A stretch of 64,000 nt of DNA from Streptomyces sp. CG1 (GCF_041080625.1 NZ_CP163518.1:8673501-8737500); one strand, 5' to 3'; counted from the first letter of the stretch, positions 44,085-53,387 are shown. Made by a program: numbers and translations. Notes: a model not told the origin generated them from the sequence alone.

Positions 44085-45911
44085 CCGCAGCGCCCTCGGA
44101 TCCGACAGCTCCTCGTCGGTGAGGGCCCGGTCCCACACATGCACCTCGTCGATCGCGCCGGTGTAGAAGGCCCTGCTGTCCATGCGCTGACCGATGTGCA
44201 CACCGAAGGGGGAGTCGCGGCTGACCGAGCCCGGGATGTCGGCGACGGAAGACTGCATACCGTCGACGAACAACGACAGCCGGCCGTCGCCCCGGCGCAG
44301 CACCAGGTGATGCCACCGGCCGTCGTTGTATGCGGTATCCGTCCGCACATACGCGGTCTGGGGAGCGATCGCTCCGTCCCGTACCGTGATCAGCCCCTGG
44401 ATGCGGTGGTTCGCCGGCTCCCCGCGCACCCACACCTGCGGCTGACTGGTGCCGACCCCGCCCATCCACAGCATCGGCTGCTCACCGCTCGCTGCCGTGT
44501 ACCGGAACCACAGGGACGCCGTGAAGTCCCTGGTGCCCAGGGGCAGGCTGTCGCGGTACGGCAGGCGTACGGCGTCGTCGGTGCCGTCGAACTGCAGCGC
44601 GCCGCCGAAGACCCCGGCCGTCTCCGTCGCGCCGCCGAGCACTGCGGCCGGGCGGGCGTGCCGGGCCCGGTCGGGGGTGACCGGGTCGGGGCCGCGGCGC
44701 GGGGCGAGCCAGTCCTCGGTGAACCGGGCGAAACGGATCTCGTCGCGCGCGTCCACCGTGCCGCCCTCGTAGATCAGGCCCACCGTGTCGCCGTCGACGC
44801 GCGCCAGGTCGGAGTAGCCGGACCAGTCCGTGGTGACGACCGTGCCCCGGTCCACGCTGTCCCAGGTGCGGCCGCCGTCGTAGGAGGAGCGGATCATCAT
44901 CGTCCGCCGGTGGTCGGGGTCGGCGGGGCAGGCCAGCAGCAGACGGTTGCCGAGGCGCAGCAGCGAACCCTCCACCATCGGGGCGTACAGGTCCGGCAGG
45001 TCGTGGAAGGGCGCGGTGAAGCTGGAGCCGCCGTCGCGGCTGACGGCCTGTGTGCGGTGGCCCAGGTCGGTGCCGTCCTGCTCCCGGCCGCTGACCAGGA
45101 CGGAGCCGTCCTGACGCTCGGCGAGGGCCAGTTCGGAGGGTTTCTGCCGGAAGGTGCCGTCGTCGGCGATGGGCCAGGTGTCCCGGGCACCGATGCGCCA
45201 GTGGCCGCCGTGGTCGTCGCTCACGATCAGCGCCGCGTGGTTGGCGGTCGTCCGGCTGCCGTCCCAGGTCTCGGTGTTGACCCCGAAGACCAGCCGGCCC
45301 GCGTAGCGGCCCCGGGTCAGCTGGATACCGTGCACCGGCCCGGTCGCGTACCAGGAGTTCCAGTCGGCGGGCAGGATCTCCGGGCTCAGATCGCGCGGGG
45401 CGGACCAGGTCCGTCCGTCGTCGTCGCTGTACTGGATGTGCGGGGTACGGTCGCAGGGGATCAAGCAACTGGCGCTGTCGGTCCGGCCCGTGTTGTACGT
45501 CTCCGCGAGCCAGACCCGGCCCGTTGTGCGGTCCACGATCGGCGCCGGGTTGCCGTGGGTGTCGCCACCGCCGTCGGTGACCACCTCCAGCGGGCCCCAG
45601 GTGCGGCCGCCGTCGATGGAGCGCTTGAGCACGATGTCTATGTCGGCGGCGTCCCCGCAGTTGAGGACCCGGCCCTCGGCGAAGGCCAGCAGGGTGCCGT
45701 CGGTCGTCTTCACGATCGCCGGGATGCGGAAGCACGCGTAGCCGGGATCCTGGGAGGCCTTGAACAGGACCTGCTGCTCGAACTCGGATGAGCCGGCGGA
45801 GGGTTGGGCATGCGCGGGGCGGGTGGTGGCGAGCGGCAGTACGAACAGGGCCGCCGCCGTGCACACGGCGGCGAGCGCGGTTCTCAGACGTACGCGAAGA
45901 CCTGACGGCAT
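44034..45911 (-). CDS. Secreted exo-alpha-sialidase (GH33-type) with C-terminal LamG-like domain
   Basis: A 625-residue secreted protein. Signal peptide 1-36 (ends AHA). The sialidase propeller has the FRIP motif (CFRIPAIV) and several Asp-boxes: SIDGGRTWGP, SDDDGRTWSA, SDDHGGHWRI, SRDGGSSFTA and SYDGGRTWDS. Catalytic-type residues include LAFAEGRVLNCGDAADID and the Tyr region IYEGGT. The C-terminal 190 residues form a concanavalin/LamG fold (LQFDGTDDAVRLPY, WHHLVLRRGDGRLSLFVDG). It would free sialic or related nonulosonic acids from glycans in soil or host material. GAGGGG lies upstream of ATG 45911. Confidence 0.92.
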   Translation of the reverse strand: MPSGLRVRLRTALAAVCTAAALFVLPLATTRPAHAQPSAGSSEFEQQVLFKASQDPGYACFRIPAIVKTTDGTLLAFAEGRVLNCGDAADIDIVLKRSIDGGRTWGPLEVVTDGGGDTHGNPAPIVDRTTGRVWLAETYNTGRTDSASCLIPCDRTPHIQYSDDDGRTWSAPRDLSPEILPADWNSWYATGPVHGIQLTRGRYAGRLVFGVNTETWDGSRTTANHAALIVSDDHGGHWRIGARDTWPIADDGTFRQKPSELALAERQDGSVLVSGREQDGTDLGHRTQAVSRDGGSSFTAPFHDLPDLYAPMVEGSLLRLGNRLLLACPADPDHRRTMMIRSSYDGGRTWDSVDRGTVVTTDWSGYSDLARVDGDTVGLIYEGGTVDARDEIRFARFTEDWLAPRRGPDPVTPDRARHARPAAVLGGATETAGVFGGALQFDGTDDAVRLPYRDSLPLGTRDFTASLWFRYTAASGEQPMLWMGGVGTSQPQVWVRGEPANHRIQGLITVRDGAIAPQTAYVRTDTAYNDGRWHHLVLRRGDGRLSLFVDGMQSSVADIPGSVSRDSPFGVHIGQRMDSRAFYTGAIDEVHVWDRALTDEELSDPRALRSSKDTVLWLPLDHVSG

Positions 45912-46043
45912 GGAGGGGCCTGCCCTTCGTCGGCCGGATATCTGGACAGCCGGACATCCCATGCCCAACGTGCGCCCCATCGAAGGTAGTTGGGGTCAGG
46001 GCGCCTCACAAGAAGCGTGCGGCACGCGACGGGTGTGCATGCC

Positions 46044-46961
46044 CTACGGGCGCAGTACGACCTTGCCGAGGTTGGCCCGCGTCCCGATCGCTTCGTGCGC
46101 CTTCGCCACGTCCTGAAGTGCGAACTCGGCATGGACGGCGGGTCTTAGGGCACCTTCGGCGAAGAGCCGCCACAGCTCCCGGCGCCACTGCTCGTACAGG
46201 TCCGGCCGGCCGCGGGCGATCAGCGCCATCTGGAAACCGATCACCGACTTGGCGCCCACCAGCAGGTCGTACGCCTGGAGGGTGCCGCCGCCCGAGCTGT
46301 AGGCGACGAGCCGGCCGTGCGGGGCGAGGGCGGCGAGGGCCGGGGTGAGCAGGTCACCGCCGACCGCATCCAGGACACAGTCGACCGGATCCCCCCAACT
46401 GTCGTCGGTGTACTGCATACAGTCGTCCGCACCCAGTGCGCGCACGAAGTCCGCCTTCGCCGGGTCGGACACGGCTCCCACCACCCGCCCGGCACCCCGT
46501 GCCCGCGCCAGCTGCACGGCGAGGTGACCGATCCCGCTCGCCGCCGCCGTGACGAGGACCGCCTCGCCCGGCGCTTGCCGCGCCGCCTCCAGTGCCCCGT
46601 ACGCCACCAGGCCGCTGCGCACCAGTGCGACCGCGTCCACGGCGTCGGCGCCGTCCGGTATGGGGGACGTCATGGCCTCGTGCAGCAGGGCGAAGTCGGC
46701 GTATCCGTGCCCGAAGCACATCCCCGTCACCCGGTCGCGCGGCCGGAAGCGGGTCACGCCCTCGCCGGCCGCCACCACCTCGCCGGCAATCTCTCCACCG
46801 AGGGCGATGGGCTCGGCGGCCTCGGTGACCTTGCGGACGACGGGCAGGGTGACGCCGATCGCCGCGCAGCGCACCAGCAGTTCGCCGGGGCCGGGCTCGG
46901 GGACCGGGGCCTCCTCGACGAACAGCGGGCCGCCGGTGGACTCGTACCGGACGCGACGCAT
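46044..46961 (-). CDS. Zinc-type alcohol dehydrogenase/quinone oxidoreductase family (MDR)
   Basis: A 305-residue medium-chain reductase. GroES-like N-terminus VRYESTGGPLFVEEAPVPEP, then GGEIAGEVVAAGEGVTRF and the NADPH-binding loop VLVTAAASGIGHLAVQLARA. Zinc ligands of true alcohol dehydrogenases are absent, so it is a quinone oxidoreductase-type member. It is divergent from a MarR regulator with three operator copies between them, so its expression should respond to the MarR ligand (often phenolics or quinones). Confidence 0.93.
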   Translation of the reverse strand: MRRVRYESTGGPLFVEEAPVPEPGPGELLVRCAAIGVTLPVVRKVTEAAEPIALGGEIAGEVVAAGEGVTRFRPRDRVTGMCFGHGYADFALLHEAMTSPIPDGADAVDAVALVRSGLVAYGALEAARQAPGEAVLVTAAASGIGHLAVQLARARGAGRVVGAVSDPAKADFVRALGADDCMQYTDDSWGDPVDCVLDAVGGDLLTPALAALAPHGRLVAYSSGGGTLQAYDLLVGAKSVIGFQMALIARGRPDLYEQWRRELWRLFAEGALRPAVHAEFALQDVAKAHEAIGTRANLGKVVLRP

Positions 46962-47001
46962 CGCACGCACCTCCAGGGCCGGGTGTGCCCGGCATGTCGC
47001 T

Positions 47002-47068
47002 CGTTGGGAATACCCATGAAGTCGTTGGGGATCCCAACGGTAACCGAGATTCGTTGGGAGGTCCAATG
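47002..47068. promoter_or_regulatory. Three 17-bp MarR operator copies (CGTTGGGNNNNCCMAYG)
   Basis: Three imperfect palindromes in a 128-base divergent region: CGTTGGGAATACCCATG (47002-47018), CGTTGGGGATCCCAACG (47023-47039, a nearly perfect dyad) and CGTTGGGAGGTCCAATG (47052-47068). Start-to-start distances are 21 and 29 bases, roughly two and just under three helical turns. They lie between the oxidoreductase and the marR-type gene and match the inverted-repeat operators that MarR dimers bind. Confidence 0.85.
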
Positions 47069-47089
47069 ATTGTCGGATAGTCTGCCGAT

Positions 47090-47527
47090 ATGGCCGAAGC
47101 ATCTCTGACCGCGATCCGCTCCCTGCCCAGCTGGCTCCTCGGCCGCGCCGCCGCTCGCGGCCGCGGCCTGGTCGCCGACGCCCTCGCCGCCGAGGGGCAG
47201 AAGATGTGGCACCACGTCGTCCTCTCCGCCGTCCGCGACCTTCAGCCCGTCGCCCAGGCCGACCTCGGCCGCAGTGTCGGCCTCGACCCCAAGGACCTGG
47301 TCGGCGTGCTCAACGACCTGCAGTCCGCCGGCCACGTCCTGCGCGCCCCCGACCCCCGGGACCGGCGCAAGAACGCCGTGACCCTCACCGACGACGGCGC
47401 CCGCCTCCTCACGCGCTGCGAGAAGGCCGCCCGCGAGGCCAACGGCGAGCTGCTCGCGCCGCTGTCGGCCGCCGAACGCGATCAGTTCATGGGCCTGTTG
47501 ATCCGGATTTCCGGCACGGACGGCTGA
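47090..47527 (+). CDS. MarR-family transcriptional regulator
   Basis: A 145-residue winged-helix protein: WHHVVLSAVRDLQPVAQADL, SVGLDPKDLVGVLNDLQSAG (recognition helix), then VLRAPDPRDRRKNAVTLTDD, the wing with the DxRxR signature. It should repress the divergent MDR oxidoreductase and itself by way of three operators just upstream. An isochorismatase-fold gene follows 19 bases after its stop and may be in the same transcript. Confidence 0.93.
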   Translation: MAEASLTAIRSLPSWLLGRAAARGRGLVADALAAEGQKMWHHVVLSAVRDLQPVAQADLGRSVGLDPKDLVGVLNDLQSAGHVLRAPDPRDRRKNAVTLTDDGARLLTRCEKAAREANGELLAPLSAAERDQFMGLLIRISGTDG

Positions 47528-47546
47528 CGGCGGCTAACGTTCCGTC

Positions 47547-48074
47547 ATGACCGCAGCTCCCGTGCTCGATCCACAGCGCACCGCCCTCATCCTCGTCGAC
47601 CTGATGGAACGCATCGTCGCTCTGCCGCTGGAACCCCGCAAAGGCTCCGAAGTCCTTGCCACCGCCGAGGAGTTGGCGGCCACCTTCCGCGCCGCCGCAG
47701 CGCCCGTCGTCCTCGTCCGGGTCGAACGCCCCTCGACCGCCGAACAGCCGTCCGGCAGCGGACTCGTGCCGGGCCTCGCGGCGGAGGGCGACCTGGAGGT
47801 GGTCAAGCGCACCATCGGCGCCTTCCAGGGCACCGGCCTGGACGAGCGGCTGCGCGAACGCGGCGTCACCACCCTGGTGTTCGGCGGCATCGCCACCAAC
47901 CTCGGCGTCGAGTCCACCGCCCGCGCCGCCGCCGACCTCGGCTACGACCTCGTTTTCGCCGAGGACGCCATGGCCGCCTTCACCGCCGCCGAGCACGAGG
48001 CGTCCGTCCGGCTCGACTTCCCCCGGCTCGGCACGGTCGTGACCGCTGCCGGGATCCGTCTCGCCGCCGCCTGA
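47547..48074 (+). CDS. Isochorismatase-fold hydrolase without the catalytic Cys
   Basis: A 175-residue protein of the cysteine-hydrolase superfamily. The catalytic Asp is in LILVDLMERI and the Lys in VVKRTIGAFQGTGLDE. The nucleophile position, usually Cys, is Gly in FGGIATNLGVESTARAAADL, after the cis-peptide-type IATN. This Gly pattern is that of true isochorismatases (EntB, PhzD), which hydrolyse a vinyl ether without a thiol. It therefore is not a nicotinamidase or carbamoylase. Substrate unknown; it follows marR, 19 bases away, and may be cotranscribed. Confidence 0.9.
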   Translation: MTAAPVLDPQRTALILVDLMERIVALPLEPRKGSEVLATAEELAATFRAAAAPVVLVRVERPSTAEQPSGSGLVPGLAAEGDLEVVKRTIGAFQGTGLDERLRERGVTTLVFGGIATNLGVESTARAAADLGYDLVFAEDAMAAFTAAEHEASVRLDFPRLGTVVTAAGIRLAAA

Positions 48075-48078
48075 CCGC

Positions 48079-48798
48079 TCAGACCAGCGTGCCGCCCCCG
48101 TCGACGACCACCACCGAACCGGTGCTGTAACCCCCACGCATCAGATACAGGTACGCCTCCGCCACATCCGCCGGCTCGCCGACCCGCCCCACCGGCAGCG
48201 ACTCGGCGGACGACCGGAACAGCCCCTCCCGGTCCGCCTCCGGCAGCTCCCGCCACAGCTCCGTGCGCACCACCCCCGGCGAGACCACATTGACCCGCAC
48301 CGGCGCCAGCTCCACGGCCAGCGCCCGGGTCAGCGACTCCATCGCCCCGCACAGCGCCGACGCGGCGCTCGAACCGGACAACGGCCGCCGCCCCGCCGTT
48401 CCGGTGGTCAGTACGACGGAGCCGCCCCTGCGGATCGATCCGGCGCCGTACTTCACCGCCGTGTACGCACCCCACAGCCGGGTGTCCATGAACTGCCGTG
48501 CCCGTACGACATCCGCCCCGGCCAGCGGCTCCAGCAGCAACGACTCACCCGCTGTGTAGACGAGGTGGTCGAAGGCGCCGACCCCCGTGAAGAAGCCGCG
48601 CACCGCGTCCTCGTCCGTGGCGTCCAGCACCTGCCCCTCGGCGCCGTCGCCCAGCAGCTTCAGCGCCGCGTCCACGCTCTCCTGCCGGCGCGAGGCGACG
48701 ACCACCTGTGCGCCCTCCCGCGCCGCGCCCTCGGCGACCGCGAGCCCGATGCCCGACGTACCTCCGATGACGACGACGCGCTGTCCTTGCAGGCTCAT
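48079..48798 (-). CDS. SDR-family protein lacking the YxxxK catalytic pair
   Basis: A 239-residue classical SDR in overall form: cofactor loop VVVIGGTSGIGLAVAEGA, acidic-basic ASRRQESVDAALK, DATDEDAV, then VVLTTGTAGRRPLSG with Thr/Ser. The normal YxxxK is replaced by SGSSAASALCGAMESL, so neither the Tyr nor the Lys is visible. PGVVRTELW follows as usual. Either the protein is a non-catalytic NAD(P)-binding member or the reaction needs other residues. It is convergent with the isochorismatase gene (4 bases between stops) and divergent from the LysR gene. Confidence 0.9.
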   Translation of the reverse strand: MSLQGQRVVVIGGTSGIGLAVAEGAAREGAQVVVASRRQESVDAALKLLGDGAEGQVLDATDEDAVRGFFTGVGAFDHLVYTAGESLLLEPLAGADVVRARQFMDTRLWGAYTAVKYGAGSIRRGGSVVLTTGTAGRRPLSGSSAASALCGAMESLTRALAVELAPVRVNVVSPGVVRTELWRELPEADREGLFRSSAESLPVGRVGEPADVAEAYLYLMRGGYSTGSVVVVDGGGTLV

Positions 48799-48953
48799 GC
48801 CGTTCCCCTTTCCTGGCTGCCCGACGGGAAGTCCTGGCTGCCCGCCGGGATCCAGCCTGCGACGGCCCCCGGCCCGCCGTCCAAGACCTCTTTCAGTCAC
48901 GGCGATACCCTGAAGGCATCGCCACCGGTACGGGTACGACGGAAGGGGCGGTC

Positions 48954-49781
48954 ATGGACCGAGACCGGGACCTGGATCTGCGGAAGGTCCGCTATTTCAC
49001 CGCCGTCGCCGAACTACTGCACTTCGGCCGCGCGGCCGAGCGGCTGCACATCGCCCAGCCCGTGCTGAGCCGTCAGATCCGGGCGCTGGAGAAGGACTTG
49101 GGCGCCGAGCTGTTCGCCCGGGACAGCCATGGCGTGACGTTGACCGACGCGGGAGGCCAACTCCTGGGCGACGCACGGCAGTTGCTCGCCCTCGCCGAGG
49201 GAACGCGGCGCCGCGTGCTGCGGGCCGCGCACGGGCACCGGCGGCTACTGGTCGGCTTCCGCGCCGGTGTCGTCGTCACCCACGCCCTGCGCGCCTTCGC
49301 GGCGGCGCATCCCGAGGCGGAGGGCAATGCGCGCCGGATCGAATGGGACGACCAGGAGCGGCTGATTCTCGACGGCACCATCGACGTCGCCTATGTACGA
49401 CGGCCGATCCGGGAGGACGGACTCGAACTGCGGCCCCTGTACAGCGAGACCCGCGTGGCCATGCTCCCGCAGGGCCACCGGCTCGCCGGTAAGCCGGAGC
49501 TGTCGCTCGCCGACCTCGACGGGGAACGATGGCTCAGATACGCCGATCCCCGGCCCGGCGACCTGCCGATCCGCACCATCGAGGAGAAGTTCGAGTGCGT
49601 GGCCGCGGGCACCGGCATCACGTTGGTGCCGCGCTCGGTCGCCGAGCAGTACTCCCGTCCGGACATCAGCTACGTACCGGTCACCGACGCCGAACCCGAC
49701 CAGGTGCTGCTGGCCTGGGCAGCCGGCCGCCGCTCACCCCTGATCACGGCGTTCGTCGAAGCGGCGCAGTCCCTCGGCTGA
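48954..49781 (+). CDS. LysR-family transcriptional regulator
   Basis: A 275-residue LysR protein. RKVRYFTAVAELLHFGRAAE and RLHIAQPVLSRQIRALEKDL form the helix-turn-helix. The effector domain follows (LLVGFRAGVVVTHALRAFAA, IDVAYVRRPIREDGLELRPL, AAGTGITLVPRSVAEQ). It is divergent from the catalytic-site-less SDR, which is the likely target. Ends with a hairpin at 49782-49832. Confidence 0.93.
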   Translation: MDRDRDLDLRKVRYFTAVAELLHFGRAAERLHIAQPVLSRQIRALEKDLGAELFARDSHGVTLTDAGGQLLGDARQLLALAEGTRRRVLRAAHGHRRLLVGFRAGVVVTHALRAFAAAHPEAEGNARRIEWDDQERLILDGTIDVAYVRRPIREDGLELRPLYSETRVAMLPQGHRLAGKPELSLADLDGERWLRYADPRPGDLPIRTIEEKFECVAAGTGITLVPRSVAEQYSRPDISYVPVTDAEPDQVLLAWAAGRRSPLITAFVEAAQSLG

Positions 49782-49832
49782 GGCGGGGCCCGGCGGCGCA
49801 GGGGGCGCTCCCCGCCGGCCGGGGCCCCGCCG
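49782..49832. terminator. Bidirectional hairpin between LysR and fdhD genes
   Basis: Arms GGCGGGGCCCGGC and GCCGGGGCCCCGCC (one bulged G) fold over a loop of about 24 bases between two convergent genes. Confidence 0.65.
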
Positions 49833-49852
49833 CCGTGCCGCGGGGAGGCGTC

Positions 49853-50701
49853 TCAGCCCTGGGCGGCCGCCTCCAGCAGGGCGATGCGGTCCTCACCCGC
49901 GTACACGTTCATCGAACTGCCCCGCAGGAAACCCACCAGGGTCAGACCCGTCTCGGCGGCCAGGTCCACCGCCAGCGACGACGGCGCCGACACGGCCGCC
50001 AGCACCGGGATACCCGCCATCACCGCCTTCTGCGCCAGCTCGAACGAGGCCCGCCCGGAGACCAGGAGGACCGTCCGTGACAGCGGCAGCTCGCCGTTCT
50101 GCAGCGCCCGCCCGACCAGTTTGTCGACCGCGTTGTGCCGGCCGACGTCCTCCCGTATGTCCAGCAGCTCCCCGTCCTCGGTGAACAGGGCCGCCGCGTG
50201 CAGGCCCCCGGTCCGGTCGAACACCCGCTGGGCCGAGCGCAGCCGGTCGGGGAGGCTCGCCAGCAGCTGAGGGGTGACCCGGACCGGGGGAGTGTCGGCG
50301 ATCGGGAAGCGGGCGGTCGTCCGTACAGCGTCCAGGCTGGCCTTGCCGCACAGACCGCACGAGGAGGACGTGTAGACGTTCCGCTCCAGGGTGAAGTCCG
50401 GGAGGGCGACGCCGGGCGCGGTCTTCACGTCGACCACGTTGTAGGTGTTCGAGCCGTCTGCGGTCGCTCCGGCACAGTAGACGATGTTCTGCAGATCGTA
50501 TGCAGAAGCCAGTACACCCTCGCTCACCAGGAACCCGGCCGCCAGCGCGAAGTCGTCGCCCGGGGTGCGCATGGTGATCGCGAGCGGCTTGCCGTTCAGC
50601 CGGATCTCCAGAGGCTCCTCGGCGACGAGTGTGTCCGGCCGGGTGGACAGCGCCCCGTCGCGGATGCGGAGGACCTTGCGTCGTTCCGTGACTCGTCCCA
50701 T
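49853..50701 (-). CDS. fdhD: FdhD, formate dehydrogenase accessory sulfurtransferase
   Basis: A 282-residue protein. [49 protein letters not shown] (the CxxC that carries sulfur from the desulfurase) and [20 protein letters not shown] plus VDKLVGRAL define FdhD. It inserts sulfur into the Mo-bis-MGD cofactor of formate dehydrogenase. It follows the Fe-S subunit gene by 7 bases and is the last gene of the fdh operon, which strengthens the operon's assignment to formate oxidation. Confidence 0.95.
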   Translation of the reverse strand: MGRVTERRKVLRIRDGALSTRPDTLVAEEPLEIRLNGKPLAITMRTPGDDFALAAGFLVSEGVLASAYDLQNIVYCAGATADGSNTYNVVDVKTAPGVALPDFTLERNVYTSSSCGLCGKASLDAVRTTARFPIADTPPVRVTPQLLASLPDRLRSAQRVFDRTGGLHAAALFTEDGELLDIREDVGRHNAVDKLVGRALQNGELPLSRTVLLVSGRASFELAQKAVMAGIPVLAAVSAPSSLAVDLAAETGLTLVGFLRGSSMNVYAGEDRIALLEAAAQG

Positions 50702-50708
50702 GTCCTGA

Positions 50709-51569
50709 TCAGCCCCGGTTCTGTACGTGCTGGTAGCCGAAACGGCCCTTGATGCAGAGATTGCCGTGGGTCACCGGATTGTCGTGCGGAGAGGTGACCT
50801 TCACGACCTCATTGTCCTGCACATGGAGCGTGAGGGTGCAGCCCACTCCGCAGTACGCGCACACCGTGGCCGTCTCCGTCTGCCGCGGCTCGTCCCAGGT
50901 GCCCGCCGCCCGCATGTCGAACTCCGTCTTCGGCGACAGCGCCCCGGTCGGGCACACCTCGACACAGTTCCCGCAGTACACGCACGCCGAGTCGGTCAGC
51001 GGCGCGTCGTGCTCGACGGCGATCCGGGCGTCGAAACCGCGCCCGGCAACCGCGATCGCGAAGGTGTTCTGCCACTGGTCGCCGCAGGCGTCGACGCACT
51101 TGTAGCACAGGATGCACTTGTCGTAGTCCCGCACATACAGCTCGTTGTCGATCTTCGGTGCCTCGTTCAGCCGGGCCGCGTCGGGGCCGAAACGGTCCGG
51201 TTTCGCCTCGTACTCCTTGATCCACTCGGCGACCTTCGGTGTGGTCGACAAGTCGACCGACGAAGCGAGCAGTTCCAGGACGATCTTCCGGCTGTGCCGG
51301 GCGCGCTCGGAGTCGGTGCGGACCTCCATCCCCGGCTCGGCCCTGCGCGAGCAGGCCGGCACCAGCGTCCGCGAGCCCTCGACCTCCACCACGCACACCC
51401 GGCAGGCGTTCTTCGGCCGCAGTGTGTCGCCCTGGCACAGCGTCGGGATGTCCTTCCCCGCCGCCCGGCAGGCGTCCAGGATGGTCGAACCCTCCGGGAC
51501 CCGGGCCGGCTCGCCGTCGACCGTGAACTCCATCAGCCGGCGCGGAATCCCGAGCGGTGTGACGGTCAT
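50709..51569 (-). CDS. Fe-S subunit of formate dehydrogenase (N-terminal part of FdsA/FdhA)
   Basis: A 286-residue protein carrying the electron-transfer half of a NAD-linked formate dehydrogenase alpha subunit. Residues about 12-90 are a plant-type 2Fe-2S domain ([27 protein letters not shown]). The His-Cys 4Fe-4S segment, two ferredoxin clusters ([32 protein letters not shown]) and the first Mo-domain 4Fe-4S site ([14 protein letters not shown]...[13 protein letters not shown]) follow. The protein ends where FdsA would continue into the Mo domain; that part is encoded separately at 53388-55308. It overlaps the NuoE-NuoF fusion by ATGA. Confidence 0.88.
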   Translation of the reverse strand: MTVTPLGIPRRLMEFTVDGEPARVPEGSTILDACRAAGKDIPTLCQGDTLRPKNACRVCVVEVEGSRTLVPACSRRAEPGMEVRTDSERARHSRKIVLELLASSVDLSTTPKVAEWIKEYEAKPDRFGPDAARLNEAPKIDNELYVRDYDKCILCYKCVDACGDQWQNTFAIAVAGRGFDARIAVEHDAPLTDSACVYCGNCVEVCPTGALSPKTEFDMRAAGTWDEPRQTETATVCAYCGVGCTLTLHVQDNEVVKVTSPHDNPVTHGNLCIKGRFGYQHVQNRG

Positions 51570-53383
51570 GCGTACGCCTCCAGACGGTCGATGGCGGATT
51601 CCACGGCGTTCCACGCGGTCTGCCCCAGACCGCAGATCGAGGCGTCCCGCATCGCCCGGCCGGCCTCCCGCAGCAGGGCGATGTCGTTGGCGGCCGCGGC
51701 CCCGGTGCGCTCGGCGATCCGGCGCAGCGCCTCCTCCTGCCGCACGGTCCCGACCCGGCACGGCACACACTGCCCGCAGGACTCCTCCCGGAAGAACTCG
51801 GCGATCCGCAGCAGGAGCCGGAGCAGCGGCACACTGTCGTCGAACGCCATCACCACACCGGAGCCGAGCGTGGTGCCCGCCTCGCGGGTGCCCTCGAAGG
51901 TCAGCGGGATGTCCAGCTCGTCGGGCCGTACGAACCCGCCCGCAGCGCCGCCGAGCAGCACCGCCCGCAGCCCGTCCCGCACTCCGGCGAGGCGCAGCAG
52001 CTCGCCCAGTGTGGCGCCGAAGGGGAGTTCGTAGACGCCGGGCCGCGCCACGCTCCCGGACACGCAGTACAGCTTCGGCCCGGTCGACCGCTCGGTGCCG
52101 ATCGCCGCGTACGCCGGGGCGCCCATCGTCAGGACCGGCAGCACGTTGACCAGCGTCTCCACGTTGTTCTCGACCGTCGGCCTGCCGAACAGCCCCTTCT
52201 CCACGGGAAACGGAGGCTTCGAGCGCGGCTCGCCCCGGTACCCCTCGACGGAGTTGAACAGGGCCGTCTCCTCCCCGCAGATGTACGCCCCCGCGCCCCG
52301 CCGGATCTCGATGTCGAAGGCGTAGCCGTGACCGAGGATGTCGTCACCCAGCAGGCCACGGACACGCGCCTGGTCGACTGCATGCTGTATACGATGTATC
52401 GCTCGCGGATATTCGCCGCGGATGTAGAGGAAGCCCCGGCGCGCACCGATCGCATACGCCGCGACGGTCATCGCCTCGACCAGCGCGTACGGATCGCCCT
52501 CCATGATCACTCGGTCCTTGAAGGTGCCCGGCTCCGATTCGTCGGCGCTGCAGACGAGGTAGTGCGGGCGGCCGGGCTGGGACGCCGTGGCCTGCCACTT
52601 GCGGCCGGTCGGGAAGGCGGCGCCACCGCGCCCCACCAGACCGGAGTCGGTGACCTCGCGGATGACTCCGGCGGGCCCGAGCGCGAAGGCCCGGCGCAGC
52701 GCGGCGTAGCCGCCGTGCGCGCGGTAGTCGTGCAGCGAGGCCGGGTCGGCCACACCCACCCGTCGCAGCAGGACCAGGTCCTCCTGCCCGGCCTGGGGCA
52801 CCGCCATGGCCGCCGGCGGCTCCTCGGGTGCCGAGCCGGGCGCGCCGGCCGCGCGTACGGCGTCATCCACGGTCGCCGGTGCCGCCACCGCCGTACGCAC
52901 CGGATCGCCCGCCCGGACGGCGAGGGCCGCCGGGGCTCGCTCGCACAGGCCGAGGCAGGGGCTGCGCTCGACCTGGACGTCGCTGCCGAGCCGTTCCGTC
53001 GTGCCGGCGCACAGCTGGTCCGCTCCGGCCGCCGCGCCCGCCAGGTCGGTGCAGACGTGCAGCACGGTCGCCGGGCGGGGCCCGACCGAGAACATCGCGT
53101 AGAAGGTGGCGACCCCGTACGCCTCGGCCGGCGGCACCGTCAGCCGGCGGCACAGGTAGTCGAGGGCGCCCTCGCTGATCCAGCCGATCCGGTCGTTGAT
53201 CGCGTGCAGCCCCGGCAACAACAGGTCGCGGCGGTCCCGGGCCGCACGGCCGCCGCGCGCCCACCGCAGATCCGCATCGCTGCGGCCGGCGCCCTCCCAG
53301 GAGGACTCCGGCGGGCCCAACAGGGCGTCCACGGCGGCCCGTTCCCCATCCGTCGGCCTGCTGTCGCCGCAGTGCCGATCCAC
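51566..53383 (-). CDS. NuoE-NuoF fusion (diaphorase subunit of NAD-dependent formate dehydrogenase)
   Basis: A GTG-started 605-residue protein. Residues about 1-175 are NuoE-like: a thioredoxin-fold 2Fe-2S domain with cysteines in VLHVCTDLAG, DQLCAGTT and SPCLGLCERAP. From about residue 200 it is NuoF-like: GLVGRGGAAFPTGRKW (NAD/FMN loop), CSADESEPGTFKDR, GAGAYICGEETAL and a 4Fe-4S site ESCGQCVPCRVGT. It passes electrons from formate oxidation to NAD. Such fusions occur with FdsA-type dehydrogenases. It lies between the two halves of the split alpha subunit. Confidence 0.93.
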   Translation of the reverse strand: MDRHCGDSRPTDGERAAVDALLGPPESSWEGAGRSDADLRWARGGRAARDRRDLLLPGLHAINDRIGWISEGALDYLCRRLTVPPAEAYGVATFYAMFSVGPRPATVLHVCTDLAGAAAGADQLCAGTTERLGSDVQVERSPCLGLCERAPAALAVRAGDPVRTAVAAPATVDDAVRAAGAPGSAPEEPPAAMAVPQAGQEDLVLLRRVGVADPASLHDYRAHGGYAALRRAFALGPAGVIREVTDSGLVGRGGAAFPTGRKWQATASQPGRPHYLVCSADESEPGTFKDRVIMEGDPYALVEAMTVAAYAIGARRGFLYIRGEYPRAIHRIQHAVDQARVRGLLGDDILGHGYAFDIEIRRGAGAYICGEETALFNSVEGYRGEPRSKPPFPVEKGLFGRPTVENNVETLVNVLPVLTMGAPAYAAIGTERSTGPKLYCVSGSVARPGVYELPFGATLGELLRLAGVRDGLRAVLLGGAAGGFVRPDELDIPLTFEGTREAGTTLGSGVVMAFDDSVPLLRLLLRIAEFFREESCGQCVPCRVGTVRQEEALRRIAERTGAAAANDIALLREAGRAMRDASICGLGQTAWNAVESAIDRLEAYA

Positions 53384-53387
53384 CAGA

